A stretch of 64,000 nucleotides of DNA from Verrucomicrobiota bacterium (GCA_016235595.1 JACRJX010000048.1:1-64000); one strand, 5' to 3'. Counted from the stretch's first letter, positions 19,201 to 26,745 are shown. The notes: generated from the letters alone by a model not told the origin. Made by a program: numbers and translations.

Positions 19201-20337
19201 TGCCGCGGAGCTTTCCGCTGCTGCGGCGCGTTTGATGGTGCCGGCATCGGCCATGTCACGGGCGTCAGCGAGATCGTTTCTGGCCTTGATGTGGGCTTGA
19301 CGTGCCGTTTCGAGTTTCAACTCTGCCTCCGCGCGCGCGGCGAAGTTCGTGGAACAACTTGCGGCGCAGTAGATGTGCGTGGGGCCCAGCACCGGTTCAT
19401 CGACGGTGAAGTTGGTTTTCTTGCCGGTCGCCAGATCGTGGGCGCGCGTGCCGCGCTCGCGCGTGTGAACGAAGAACTCCTTCTCGTTCGCCATCACCAG
19501 CGACCCACCGGTTCCTTTGCCGGACTCAGCGATGCTGAAATACAGGAACTTCCCGGTGGCACGGTCGAACGCGGCCGGGATGGACCGTCCGCCCGGCACG
19601 AGCAGGAATTTTTCCGTGGCCACCAGCGATCCCTGCGGCGCGACGCCGGCGAACGCGGGCGCGTTGTGAGGCTGCTTGATGAACTGCGCGCCGGTGCCAT
19701 CGTTGACCCAGACGACTTTGCCCGTTGCGGCGTCCAGCGCATGGATGAAGGTGCCCATGAACGGCCAGATGCTCGCTGCGAAATACACCACGCCGTCGCG
19801 GATGACCGGCCCGCCGCGCGCGGGCCAGGAGGAGATCAGCCGGCTGTTGCCGAGCACCTTTCGGTCAGAAGGACCGCCGCGGAATTTCCAAACCAGCGCA
19901 CCGTCGTCAGCACGCACACAGTAGAGACAGCCGTCGTCGCTGGCGAAATAGACCTTGCCCTGCCAACAAGCCGGCGCGAGCCGCACCGGCCCGTCGGCAT
20001 AGAACGCCCAGAGTTGGCGGCCCGTCTGAATATCGAGAGCGGCGAGCTTGTCGGCATCGTTGAAGCCGATGAACATCCTGTTGCCGGACACGACCGGCTC
20101 GAAGACGGTGTCGAAGGACATCAGGTCCTGATTCAGCGGGTCTTCCCACACCGGCACGCGCGCCGGATACTCGCGGACCCATCGCAGGTTCATTTGCGCG
20201 GGCAGTTTCTCGGGAGTGTCTGCCGTTCGGCTGGCGTTGCAGCGCCACATCGGCCAATCGGCGGCTTCGGCACAGAGCGTGGACGCAAACAGGGCGACAG
20301 CCGTCGCGTGCAGAAGAAGAGAAGCTAAAATCTTCAT
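16267..20337 (-). CDS. Secreted PQQ-propeller / methyltransferase-like / malectin fusion
   Basis: 1356 residues, first gene of the cluster. Signal peptide MKILASLLLHATAVALFAST, then ADWPMWRCNASRTADTPEKL. Propeller repeats include LAALDIQTGRQLWAFYADG, LYCVRADDGALVWKF and ARDVYTGRVLWKTVVPG. An alanine-rich, coiled-coil-like stretch (KLETARQAHIKARNDLADAR) lies near residues 350-410. A methyltransferase-like Rossmann segment (YAFVLGLGDGRLIAALAAES, LIGVDADAAKVDRL) interrupts the propeller at about 545-690. The C-terminus is a malectin-like sugar-binding module (YTVRLYFMEPDNAAPGRRVF to CGVELILEKP), preceded by a low-complexity Ala/Lys/Asp linker. The ATG at 20337 was preferred; an in-frame ATG at 20346 adds three residues. 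Probably periplasmic or surface-attached; role unknown, perhaps sensing or scaffolding during glycan breakdown. Confidence 0.72.
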   Translation of the reverse strand: MKILASLLLHATAVALFASTLCAEAADWPMWRCNASRTADTPEKLPAQMNLRWVREYPARVPVWEDPLNQDLMSFDTVFEPVVSGNRMFIGFNDADKLAALDIQTGRQLWAFYADGPVRLAPACWQGKVYFASDDGCLYCVRADDGALVWKFRGGPSDRKVLGNSRLISSWPARGGPVIRDGVVYFAASIWPFMGTFIHALDAATGKVVWVNDGTGAQFIKQPHNAPAFAGVAPQGSLVATEKFLLVPGGRSIPAAFDRATGKFLYFSIAESGKGTGGSLVMANEKEFFVHTRERGTRAHDLATGKKTNFTVDEPVLGPTHIYCAASCSTNFAARAEAELKLETARQAHIKARNDLADARDMADAGTIKRAAAAESSAAKKVQLTETFVSRAKQSAPDGASVKVIQAWKADKSLQWEIQADGSGDLIRAGDRLYAAGSNTIVAIEIPKKDGKAAVVWSQPVQGTVRRLLAANGMLFAVTLEGRVMAFGLPVGGTRPPAALASATNTPGGPVPPSVQEQAREIIERTGAREGYAFVLGLGDGRLIAALAAESKLHLIGVDADAAKVDRLRRQLDAAGLYGKRVALLAAKPDAFGAPPYIASLIVAESSLAPAALRKVYESLRPYGGSLWIAGAKSVAVADMPKAKAKTFANAVCVVREGALPGAADWTHQYGDVANTVKSDDSVLKLPIGLLWFGGNTHMDVLPRHGHGPSEQVIGGRLFIEGMDCLSARDVYTGRVLWKTVVPGLNTSGVYHDNTQLANSLTTLYSQRHMPGANARGSNFVATEDKVYIAVGNHCAVLDAASGAILRTIPMPGGDWGYIGVCGDVLLGGADFARFNKRFPSPGLGFLAAISDFAASRGLVAFNRHTGALLWRADARHSFVHNGIVAGSGRVYCLDRLPRSAELKAAARGEKVATSYRIAAFDLRSGKLLWENTKDIFGSWLSYSKERDLLLQAGASASDRLKDEAKEGMAVLRAKDGSEVWRNTALKYAGPCILHHDLIITTPTSYKQSAGAYSLLDGKPHLITNPLTGEPQSWRVYRTYGCNTPIAAENLMTFRSGAAGFYDLQTHAGTGNLGGFKSGCSANLVVANGVLNAPDYTRTCSCPYQNQTSLALVSMPEAEMWTYNFAGFDAPEGSRIARVGINLGAPGDHVATDGTLWLEYPSTGSISPQLPVTITGASTNIFRRHTSAVSGDGPAWVFASGLRDIQSIVITPQTLKSPLPAAPAASKDEDEGDKDSGKNKAAAAGAPIAAGTRAETATASAASPAALPSARYTVRLYFMEPDNAAPGRRVFDVLLQGQPVLKNFDIVKAAGAANRGVVKEFKNVLLNPQLEAKLQPCPASNLGPVLCGVELILEKP

Positions 20338-20368
20338 GTGTGGCATCTGACGTTTTTGATGACGCTGA

Positions 20369-20405
20369 ATAGTCGCCCACGCGCTGGCCAACGCAAGAGC
20401 AAATC
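20369..20405 (-). promoter_or_regulatory. 37-base upstream element with promoter, copy B
   Basis: Minus strand contains TTGCGT (20396-20391), a 16-base spacer and GACTAT (20374-20369), 31 bases before the PQQ-fusion start at 20337. It matches copy A at 34 of 37 positions. The predicted promoter of the divergent methyltransferase gene starts five bases beyond it, so this intergenic region is bidirectional. Confidence 0.6.
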
Positions 20406-20409
20406 GCAG

Positions 20410-20439
20410 TTGTCGGCGCGGTTCCCGTGCGGATAAGAT
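20410..20439 (+). promoter_or_regulatory. Predicted promoter of exported methyltransferase
   Basis: TTGTCG (20410-20415), an 18-base spacer and TAAGAT (20434-20439). Only eight bases separate the -10 box from the ATG at 20448, so the mRNA would have essentially no leader. Confidence 0.45.
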
Positions 20440-20447
20440 ACGGGGTC

Positions 20448-21152
20448 ATGAGCTTCAAACCTCTTCTCCGCGCCGCGCTCAGCCTTCTGCTTTGCTTCGC
20501 CACCGCAACGCTCGCGTTCAGCCAGCAGTCCGCCACCGCGAAGGGCCAGCCTCCGAAACAAAACGCTTCGTCAACCATCGAACAGTTGACATCGCGCTAC
20601 GAAAAATCCGGTCGCGAAGCCTACGACCGGCGGCAGGACATCCTCAAGGCCGCCGCCGTGAAACCCGGCGCGGTCGTGGCCGATGTTGGCGCGGGCACGG
20701 GCTTGTTCACGATGATGTTGGCCGAGGCCGTCGGCCCAAAAGGCAAGGTCATCGCGGTGGAGATCGAAAAACGGCTGGTCGAGCACATCGCCAAACGCGC
20801 CAAAGAAGCCGGCTTTGCGAACGTCGAGACGGCGGTTTGCACCGAACGCTCCGTGGAGTTGCCGGCGAACTGCGCGGACATGGTGTTCCTCTGCGACGTC
20901 TATCATCACTTCAACCATGCGAAGGACTCCATGACATCCATTCACCGGGCACTGCGGCCGGGTGGCGAAGTCGTGTTGGTGGAATTCAAGCGCATCCCCG
21001 GCAAGTCGAAGGAGTGGATTGTGAAACACGTCCGCGGTGGCCAGGAAGTGTTCACGGCCGAGATTGAAGCGATCGGTTTCAAGAAGGTCGAGGAGCGGGA
21101 CTTCATGAACGAGAACTACTTCGTCCGCTTCCGCAAAGTGGACCGCAAGTGA
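20448..21152 (+). CDS. Class I SAM-dependent methyltransferase with signal peptide
   Basis: 234 residues. A clear signal peptide (MSFKPLLRAALSLLLCFATATLAFSQQ) precedes a complete class I methyltransferase fold. Motif I is VVADVGAGTGLFTMMLAEAV, followed by the acidic strand VIAVEIEKRLVEHIAK, the CDVYHHFNHAKDSM segment and post-motif LRPGGEVVLVEFKRIPG. The family is normally cytoplasmic, so export is unusual: SAM is not known to be abundant in the periplasm. The ATG at 20448 is chosen because the signal peptide begins there; a GTG at 20427 would lie inside the predicted promoter. It is divergent from the PQQ/methyltransferase-like cluster. Substrate unknown. Confidence 0.8.
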   Translation: MSFKPLLRAALSLLLCFATATLAFSQQSATAKGQPPKQNASSTIEQLTSRYEKSGREAYDRRQDILKAAAVKPGAVVADVGAGTGLFTMMLAEAVGPKGKVIAVEIEKRLVEHIAKRAKEAGFANVETAVCTERSVELPANCADMVFLCDVYHHFNHAKDSMTSIHRALRPGGEVVLVEFKRIPGKSKEWIVKHVRGGQEVFTAEIEAIGFKKVEERDFMNENYFVRFRKVDRK

Positions 21153-21190
21153 TCCGTTGCGCCGGTCGGCTCTGAGCGTCTCCAATAAAC

Positions 21191-21227
21191 AACCGATGCA
21201 GTCAGCAGGAGGCCGACTGCATCGGTT
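21191..21227. terminator. Hairpin between convergent genes, probable terminator
   Basis: Perfect 13-base inverted repeat AACCGATGCAGTC / GACTGCATCGGTT with an 11-base loop, placed between the stop codons of the methyltransferase and superoxide dismutase genes. No T-run follows on either side, so its termination efficiency is uncertain. Confidence 0.6.
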
Positions 21228-21280
21228 GCATGGAGATGGGGCGCGGTTCCGATCCGATGACGGTTCGCCGTGTCGGCGCG

Positions 21281-21862
21281 CTACTTCAGGTTCTCGGCGA
21301 CGAACTCCCAGTTGGCGAGCTTCCAGAACTTCTCGACGTAACCGGCCCGCGCGTTGCGATAGTCAATGTAATAGGCGTGCTCCCAGACATCACAGGTGAG
21401 CAACGGTTTCCGGGCAGTGGTGAGCGGCGTGCCGGCGTTGCTGGTGCTCTCTATGGCCAGGGAGCCGTCGGGATTTTTCACCAGCCATGCCCAGCCGGAG
21501 CCGAAGGTTCCCACAGCCGTGCTGGAGAACTTCTCCTGAAATTGCGCGAAGGAGCCGAACGCCTTCTTGATGGCATCGGCCAGCGCGCCGGTGGGCTCGC
21601 CGCCACCCTTGGGCGAGAGGCAGTTCCAGTAGAACGTGTGGTTCCAGACCTGGGCGGCGTTGTTGAAGAGGCCGCCGGGGGTGGCTTTCTTGACAATCTG
21701 TTCCAACGTCAGGTTCTCAAACTCGGTTCCCGGAATGAGTTTGTTCAGGTTGGCGACATAGGTCGCGTGATGTTTGCCATAGTGATACTCGATGGTCTCG
21801 GCAGAGATGATCGGCGTCAGGGCGTCCTTGGCGAACGGCAATGCGGGCAGTTTGTGTTCCAT
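21281..21862 (-). CDS. sodB: Fe-type superoxide dismutase
   Basis: Converts superoxide to oxygen and hydrogen peroxide in the cytoplasm. 193 residues, the normal length for the Fe/Mn family. The four metal ligands are in place: His27 (IEYHYGKHH), His75 (AAQVWNHTFYWNC), Asp158 and His162 (LTCDVWEHAYYIDY). The AAQVWNHTFYWN context favours iron over manganese. The ATG at 21862 has a strong AGAGGAGAA ribosome-binding site, and the protein opens MEHKLPALPF as expected. A promoter with TTGCGC and TAGATT lies upstream. Convergent with the methyltransferase gene. Identification secure; metal preference inferred. Confidence 0.95.
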   Translation of the reverse strand: MEHKLPALPFAKDALTPIISAETIEYHYGKHHATYVANLNKLIPGTEFENLTLEQIVKKATPGGLFNNAAQVWNHTFYWNCLSPKGGGEPTGALADAIKKAFGSFAQFQEKFSSTAVGTFGSGWAWLVKNPDGSLAIESTSNAGTPLTTARKPLLTCDVWEHAYYIDYRNARAGYVEKFWKLANWEFVAENLK

Positions 21863-21903
21863 ACTGTTCTCCTCTTTGTTGTTCAGTTTAACAATGTTCG
21901 CGG

Positions 21904-21932
21904 AATCTAGGCTGCCTCTTACGACTGCGCAA
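21904..21932 (-). promoter_or_regulatory. Predicted sodB promoter
   Basis: Minus strand TTGCGC (21932-21927), a 17-base spacer and TAGATT (21909-21904). This gives a leader of roughly 35 bases containing the AGGAG ribosome-binding site of sodB. Confidence 0.6.
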
Positions 21933-21976
21933 GGGAACAAACGACAGATTGCGCAGCAGGGGGGCAAGAATCAAAC

Positions 21977-22005
21977 TTGCGCGGGCCGCAGGGCGTTTGT
22001 TAGCG
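21977..22005 (+). promoter_or_regulatory. Predicted promoter of secreted unknown
   Basis: TTGCGC (21977-21982), a 17-base spacer and TTAGCG (22000-22005), seven bases before the GTG at 22013. It is divergent from the sodB promoter, and the spacing predicts a leaderless mRNA. Confidence 0.4.
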
Positions 22006-22012
22006 TTGCGGC

Positions 22013-22528
22013 GTGATCAAACGTCTGTTTGCTGTTGGCTTGTTTGTAATGGGTTTTGCTTTCGCGGCGCTCGCGCAGAGAGGCATTGACCCGGTCCACT
22101 ATATCAATCTCATCTACTGCCTGCCGCGCACGCCGGCAGGCTACGAGAAGACCAAGCCCGCCGGCGTCAAAATGTTCACCGATGGTGCAAACATCACAGA
22201 AGCGTCGCGGCAATATTCGAACAAGGCGAAGCCGAAGAAAGTCATCCGGGTCAAAATCACCGACGGTGCCTACAACGGCAAGCTTTACGCCGAGTTCCGG
22301 ACCGTGACAGAAGTTAACGAGGAGGGAGCGACCGGCTATTACAAGAGCTACAAGATGGATGGCTATCCGGTGCATGAGCATTATGCGAAACAGGATCGTC
22401 AGGGAACCCTGCGTGGTGTAATCGAAGGACGGTTCATTATCGAGATCACGGGCTTCGACGTGGGCCCCGGCGAATTGATCGAGTGGTGGCACGAGATAGA
22501 CATCAAGCGCCTGATCTTGTTGCACTGA
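22013..22528 (+). CDS. Secreted protein of unknown function
   Basis: 171 residues starting at a GTG. Signal peptide MIKRLFAVGLFVMGFAFAALAQ; mature protein about 150 residues beginning RGIDPVHYINLIYCLPRTP. No family is recognised. The centre is rich in lysine and in aromatic residues alternating with beta-strand-forming ones (VIRVKITDGAYNGKLYAEFR, TGYYKSYKMDGYPVHEHYAK), which suggests a small beta-sandwich. The end is IEWWHEIDIKRLILLH. GTG is chosen because it begins the signal peptide; no ribosome-binding site is visible and the predicted -10 box lies 7 bases upstream, so leaderless translation is possible. It precedes the DUF1501 gene by 62 bases. Confidence 0.65.
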   Translation: MIKRLFAVGLFVMGFAFAALAQRGIDPVHYINLIYCLPRTPAGYEKTKPAGVKMFTDGANITEASRQYSNKAKPKKVIRVKITDGAYNGKLYAEFRTVTEVNEEGATGYYKSYKMDGYPVHEHYAKQDRQGTLRGVIEGRFIIEITGFDVGPGELIEWWHEIDIKRLILLH

Positions 22529-22590
22529 GCGCGTCACCGATGGTGACGGTTGTTTTGAAAACGGAAGCGCGAGGACGAAAGGACAGAGCT

Positions 22591-23724
22591 ATGAAATCTC
22601 AACCGATGCTGACACGACGCGAGTTTCTGCGGACGACGGGACTGGCGGCAGCCGGCTTGGGTGCATCGTCGTTGGCTGCGCGGACAGCGAGTGCCGTCTC
22701 TCCGAGTGACCGGGTGCTTGTCGTCATCCAACTCAGTGGCGGTAACGACGGTCTCAATACGGTCGTGCCATTTCGCGATGCGGCTTACTACAGCTCGCGG
22801 CCGGTCATCGCCATCCAGCCGCGCCACGTGCTGCCCCTCGGCGCCGGCGCTCATCAGGACCGTTTGGGTTTCCATCCGAGCCTGCGGCCGCTGATGGGTC
22901 TGTGGGAATCCGGCCACATGGCTGTCATCAACGGCGTTGGTTGTCCGAACGCCGATCGCAGCCATTTCCGCGCGCTGGAGATGTGGCACACCGCTGCGGA
23001 ATCTGGTGAGGAAACGTGCGGCTGGATCAGCCGTTGCTTTGACAGCCGTCCGCCAGCGATTGGCGTCAGCGTCGGAACTGAAGCGCCGCAATCGTTGAAG
23101 GGTCGTGGCATGGTCGGCATCCATCTCTTGGGAAATCCGGCCGCGTTCCGGGCCGAAGGGGATGCGGGCGAAGTGGCGCAGGCCGCGATGGAAAAGAGCC
23201 GCGACTTGCTGCGCGGCGCAGGTTCCAGCGGCGCGAAATATCCGAACACGCGTTTCGCCGCCGGCCTGAAACGGATCGAGGCGTTGATTGACGGCGGGCT
23301 TGGCGCGCGCGTGTATCACCACGACATTACCGGTTTCGACACCCATGCCAACGAACCGGCCACGCACGGCCGCCTCTGGACCGAGGTGAGCGAAGGGTTG
23401 CGGGCATTCTTCGATGATCTGGGAAGCCGCGGTCTCGACAACCGGGTGGTGACGATGGGCTTCAGCGAGTTTGGCCGACGGGTGGCGGAAAATGGTTCCT
23501 GCGGCACCGATCACGGCGCTGCCTCGCCGATGTTCATCTGGGGCAGGCCGGTTCGCGGCGGCATTTACGGTGAAGCGCCGAACCTCGCCGAACTCGATTT
23601 CGGCGACCTGAAATGCACGACGGATTTCCGGAGCGTGTATGCCACGGTGCTGGACGACTGGCTCGGCGCGAACCACCTGGCGGTTCTTGGCAGGGAATTT
23701 TCGAAGCTGCCGTTGGTCGCCTGA
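22591..23724 (+). CDS. Tat-exported DUF1501 family protein
   Basis: 377 residues of the DUF1501 family, alkaline-phosphatase-fold proteins abundant in Planctomycetota and Verrucomicrobiota. The twin-arginine signal is plain (LTRREFLRTTGLAAAGLG). Family features include VLVVIQLSGGNDGLNTVVPF, NADRSHFRALEMWHTA, FDTHANEPATHGRLW and the TMGFSEFGRRVAENGSCGTD segment with GAASPMFIWG. The ATG at 22591 follows AAAGGACAG at good spacing; the more upstream reading has no signal peptide. Physiological substrate unknown; often described as a sulfatase-like protein. No partner DUF1800 gene, its usual companion, is present next to it. Confidence 0.9.
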   Translation: MKSQPMLTRREFLRTTGLAAAGLGASSLAARTASAVSPSDRVLVVIQLSGGNDGLNTVVPFRDAAYYSSRPVIAIQPRHVLPLGAGAHQDRLGFHPSLRPLMGLWESGHMAVINGVGCPNADRSHFRALEMWHTAAESGEETCGWISRCFDSRPPAIGVSVGTEAPQSLKGRGMVGIHLLGNPAAFRAEGDAGEVAQAAMEKSRDLLRGAGSSGAKYPNTRFAAGLKRIEALIDGGLGARVYHHDITGFDTHANEPATHGRLWTEVSEGLRAFFDDLGSRGLDNRVVTMGFSEFGRRVAENGSCGTDHGAASPMFIWGRPVRGGIYGEAPNLAELDFGDLKCTTDFRSVYATVLDDWLGANHLAVLGREFSKLPLVA

Positions 23725-23729
23725 GCGCG

Positions 23730-24287
23730 CTACTTGGCGGGCTTGTCGAGAAAGTAGTAGCGGGCGTATTCGGCGGCGATTTTCGCCGTGTTGCCGATGT
23801 AGCCGTGCTCTTCATTCACGTCCATCCGCAACGGCACGGGTTGGACGATGTCGAACTGGCTCAGTCTCGTGCCGTCAGCTTCGCTGAACGTGAGCAAAAT
23901 CCGCGCTTCGCCGACCGGCGGCATCGGCATCGGCGGCGTTTGGGGCATCATGACCCGTGTGCCACCCGGCCCCGGCACCGCCCGCCAGGTCTGCGGGATC
24001 GGCAGCTTCGGCTCGATGAAGTGGATGAACCTGATGTCCACATGCAAGCCGTCCTTGCCGATCTTGAAGCCCGGCTCATTGCGCGAACACAATTCCCGCT
24101 CCGTACACCACCGCAACCGCGACTCGACCCCCAGCGGCGTCACTGTCGGTTCATGGGCAACGTTGACCACCACTTCCTTGAACTTCGGGGCAGACTGGGG
24201 CGCCGGGAAGATCGGTTTGTCGTCGGCGGCTGTGACGACAGTTGCCAAGCCAACCCAGATGCTCAGGATCAAAGTCGCAGTTCTCAT
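23730..24287 (-). CDS. Secreted protein of unknown function
   Basis: 185 residues with a signal peptide (MRTATLILSIWVGLATVVTA). No known family is recognised. Visible traits are a pair of cysteines (LRWCTERELCSRNEPGF), a Met/Pro-rich loop (MMPQTPPMPMPPVG) and a C-terminal segment IAAEYARYYFLDKPAK. The sequence alternates short hydrophobic strands, consistent with a beta-rich domain. It lies 44 bases downstream of the GT-C-like membrane gene on the same strand and is probably cotranscribed with it. Its stop lies 5 bases from the stop of the convergent DUF1501 gene. Confidence 0.65.
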   Translation of the reverse strand: MRTATLILSIWVGLATVVTAADDKPIFPAPQSAPKFKEVVVNVAHEPTVTPLGVESRLRWCTERELCSRNEPGFKIGKDGLHVDIRFIHFIEPKLPIPQTWRAVPGPGGTRVMMPQTPPMPMPPVGEARILLTFSEADGTRLSQFDIVQPVPLRMDVNEEHGYIGNTAKIAAEYARYYFLDKPAK

Positions 24288-24331
24288 AGATCACTCAAAG
24301 TTAATACACGCTCTTGGCGCCGGCAAACCCG

Positions 24332-26455
24332 TTACTTCTCTGGCAGCAGCCGCAGCCGGTCGGTGCTGTAGTTTGCGCGGTCCCACGTCGGGAAATACGC
24401 CTGCGCCAGCGGCGTCGGCGCGACCGCCGGCGCCTGCTCGTTCGCTGCCAGCACCCGATAGAGCCTGAAAAGTGGCCCGGTGTAAACCAGTTGGAAACAA
24501 CGCAGCTTCTCCGGTGTGAAATGCAACCGGTAAGCGGCGCAGTTCTCCGACACAGCCGGATGATTGCTGTTGTAACGTGCGTGCCCGGGATCCACTGCTG
24601 TCAACGTCTCAACATCTGCCACCAGGTAACGCACACTGCGGCCCCGGCAATACGCCGCCAGTTCCTTCTCCGGGCCAAACAACACCTTATAGAACTCCAG
24701 CAATGCCGCACGATGATCACCGTCGAGCGCGCCGCCCCGCCACAACACAGGCCGGCCCGTGTCCGCAGCCAGCATACCGCTGAGTTGCACCGGAGCGGCC
24801 AGTGGCGCGTCAAGCTCGGTGCGGTAACGAATCTGTTTAACCAATGCCAGCAATTGACTCTGAGGCGGGGCGTTGTCCGCGCCGTTGTAGATCCTCAGCC
24901 CGGCAAGATTGGCCGTCAGCGCTGCCGCCAGCAACGCGGCGGCGAAGAATCGCGGACGGTTTCCCAGCCGCCACAACGGCGGGTAACGGCCCACGTTCAA
25001 GGCAAAATCCACCAGCGCCCCTCCCGTCACCGCGGCTGCCCACGCAAAACAACCATCCAGCCTCGCCACCAGCAACCACAACACACTGAACGATCCCGCC
25101 AGCGCCGCCTGTAACGCGCGCTCGAAAGGCAACGTCACCCGCGCGCCGCTGGCAATGCCGATCGCCCCGACGCTGTGCCGTGCCTGAATGAATGGCAACG
25201 CAATCGCCAGCGGCATCAGCACGATCAATCCCGCCGCGGACAGCCACCACGTCGCCGCCGCCGGACTCTGTGCCACGAGCGACCACAGCAACCGCACGTC
25301 ATCGTCCAGCACATACGGCTGCAACGGCATCTGGCCGAAATACATCAGCTTGCTTGCCGCTACACGGACCAGCAACGTGAATGCGGAAGACTGCGACCCG
25401 CGCCACCATTCCAATGCCAGCACCGATGCGATCAGCGCGGCAAACGTCGTCGCATACAACCCGATCGAGATCAATCGCCGGCGCCGGCGGAACTGAGGTG
25501 GCATCAGCACGGCTGTTCCATCCGTCACCCTCCAACGGTCCGGCAGCGGCAACCGCGTCACCCGCAAAATTCCTCCCAGCACCACCCACACGCCGCCGAA
25601 GCACACCGGCAACGACCATGCCGTGCCCTGCGCTTGCAACGTTGGCACTGTCAACCCCGCTCCCACGATCGCCAACACCAACAGCGCCACGGGCACATAA
25701 AGTGATCGGCCCAGGATCGTGCGCGCCGTCTCGCCCGGCCTGAGTTCTGTCACCAGGTCGAACGACAGGTGATGAAAATCAATCGCAGCCCCTAACGCCA
25801 TCATCAGCAACAGAAACCACATTGCGCCCGGCCAGATCGTCAGCGTCCACCAGCAACAACCCGCTGCCACCAGCGCGCGCCACAGTTGCCGGCTGCCCAC
25901 CGCCGTCATGAAGAAATGGACCGTCAGAAACAACCACGGCAAAGCCACGTCGGTAACAGCCAGCCGTGGCCCGGCGGTTGCGTGCAGCCCGCCAAACGCG
26001 CTCGCCCACAGGCACGCGCTCGCGATGCCCGCCAAACGCTGGTTCCACACGCGCCTCGACAACGCGTAAATCGGCCACACCGCCAGCGTCGTCAGCGCAC
26101 TCCACCACCACAACAAGAACACATGAAACGGCACCGCGCCGATTTCCTGCGTCACCTCCCGATAGGCGATCGCCGCCAGCTTTTCCATCACCCAACTGTC
26201 TTCTGCATAGGTGTCCTGCCCCTTCGGCCAACCCAGCGCCTTGTCCTGCGCTGGCAATGCCATGCCCGCAGCCAGCATCTTTGCGCAGCGATAGCGCAAT
26301 GCGTCCTCTCCCCAGAACATGGCGGTATCGTCCGAGAGGCTGAAACTCGCGTTCTCCAGCACGCGTGTTGCCTTGAACCACGTCGCGCCGCCCCAAAGAG
26401 CCAGCAGCGCCAGCACCACGAGCGCGCGGCGAAGATTTTCAGAAGACGATGTCAC
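24332..26455 (-). CDS. Polytopic membrane protein, GT-C/STT3-like
   Basis: 707 residues starting at GTG. About a dozen hydrophobic segments, for example ALVVLALLALWGGATWF, FHVFLLWWWSALTTLAVWPI and WPGAMWFLLLMMALGAAI, plus a C-terminal soluble domain of about 190 residues. The first loop (SDDTAMFWGEDALRYRCAKM, then LGWPKGQDTYAEDSW) resembles the first loop of STT3/PglB oligosaccharyltransferases, where an acidic motif and a tyrosine/proline/glycine segment recur. The hallmark WWDYG motif is not present. Glycan transfer to proteins or lipids is therefore a hypothesis; a generic GT-C mannosyltransferase-like protein is the alternative. Followed by a small secreted protein gene. Confidence 0.55.
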   Translation of the reverse strand: MTSSSENLRRALVVLALLALWGGATWFKATRVLENASFSLSDDTAMFWGEDALRYRCAKMLAAGMALPAQDKALGWPKGQDTYAEDSWVMEKLAAIAYREVTQEIGAVPFHVFLLWWWSALTTLAVWPIYALSRRVWNQRLAGIASACLWASAFGGLHATAGPRLAVTDVALPWLFLTVHFFMTAVGSRQLWRALVAAGCCWWTLTIWPGAMWFLLLMMALGAAIDFHHLSFDLVTELRPGETARTILGRSLYVPVALLVLAIVGAGLTVPTLQAQGTAWSLPVCFGGVWVVLGGILRVTRLPLPDRWRVTDGTAVLMPPQFRRRRRLISIGLYATTFAALIASVLALEWWRGSQSSAFTLLVRVAASKLMYFGQMPLQPYVLDDDVRLLWSLVAQSPAAATWWLSAAGLIVLMPLAIALPFIQARHSVGAIGIASGARVTLPFERALQAALAGSFSVLWLLVARLDGCFAWAAAVTGGALVDFALNVGRYPPLWRLGNRPRFFAAALLAAALTANLAGLRIYNGADNAPPQSQLLALVKQIRYRTELDAPLAAPVQLSGMLAADTGRPVLWRGGALDGDHRAALLEFYKVLFGPEKELAAYCRGRSVRYLVADVETLTAVDPGHARYNSNHPAVSENCAAYRLHFTPEKLRCFQLVYTGPLFRLYRVLAANEQAPAVAPTPLAQAYFPTWDRANYSTDRLRLLPEK

Positions 26456-26707
26456 AGAAACTCACTCGAATTGTCGGTCACTCAGAAACCATCGCGCCCC
26501 TCCAACCATTGGCGCGACGCCGACAGCCATAGCCGAATTCGCCCTCCAATTCAATCCCGGTTGTGCGGAATCGTTCACGGTTTGCGCGGCCCGTCCCGTC
26601 ACTCGTCTGTGGACACCGGAGCCACGGACGCCGTTGGCTCATTCGCGTTTGAGGTTGTCGGCGAAACCGTTGTTGGTTCGCCGCGCCATGACGAAGCATT
26701 TCCGTGG

Positions 26708-26735
26708 TTGACTTGATTGGGTTTCTGCGTAAAAC
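26708..26735 (+). promoter_or_regulatory. Predicted promoter of Gfo/Idh/MocA gene
   Basis: TTGACT (26708-26713), a 16-base spacer and TAAAAC (26730-26735). Ten bases lie between the -10 box and the ATG at 26746, leaving only a few bases of leader. It excludes the upstream in-frame start at 26704. Confidence 0.6.
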
Positions 26736-26745
26736 AATCCGCCCC

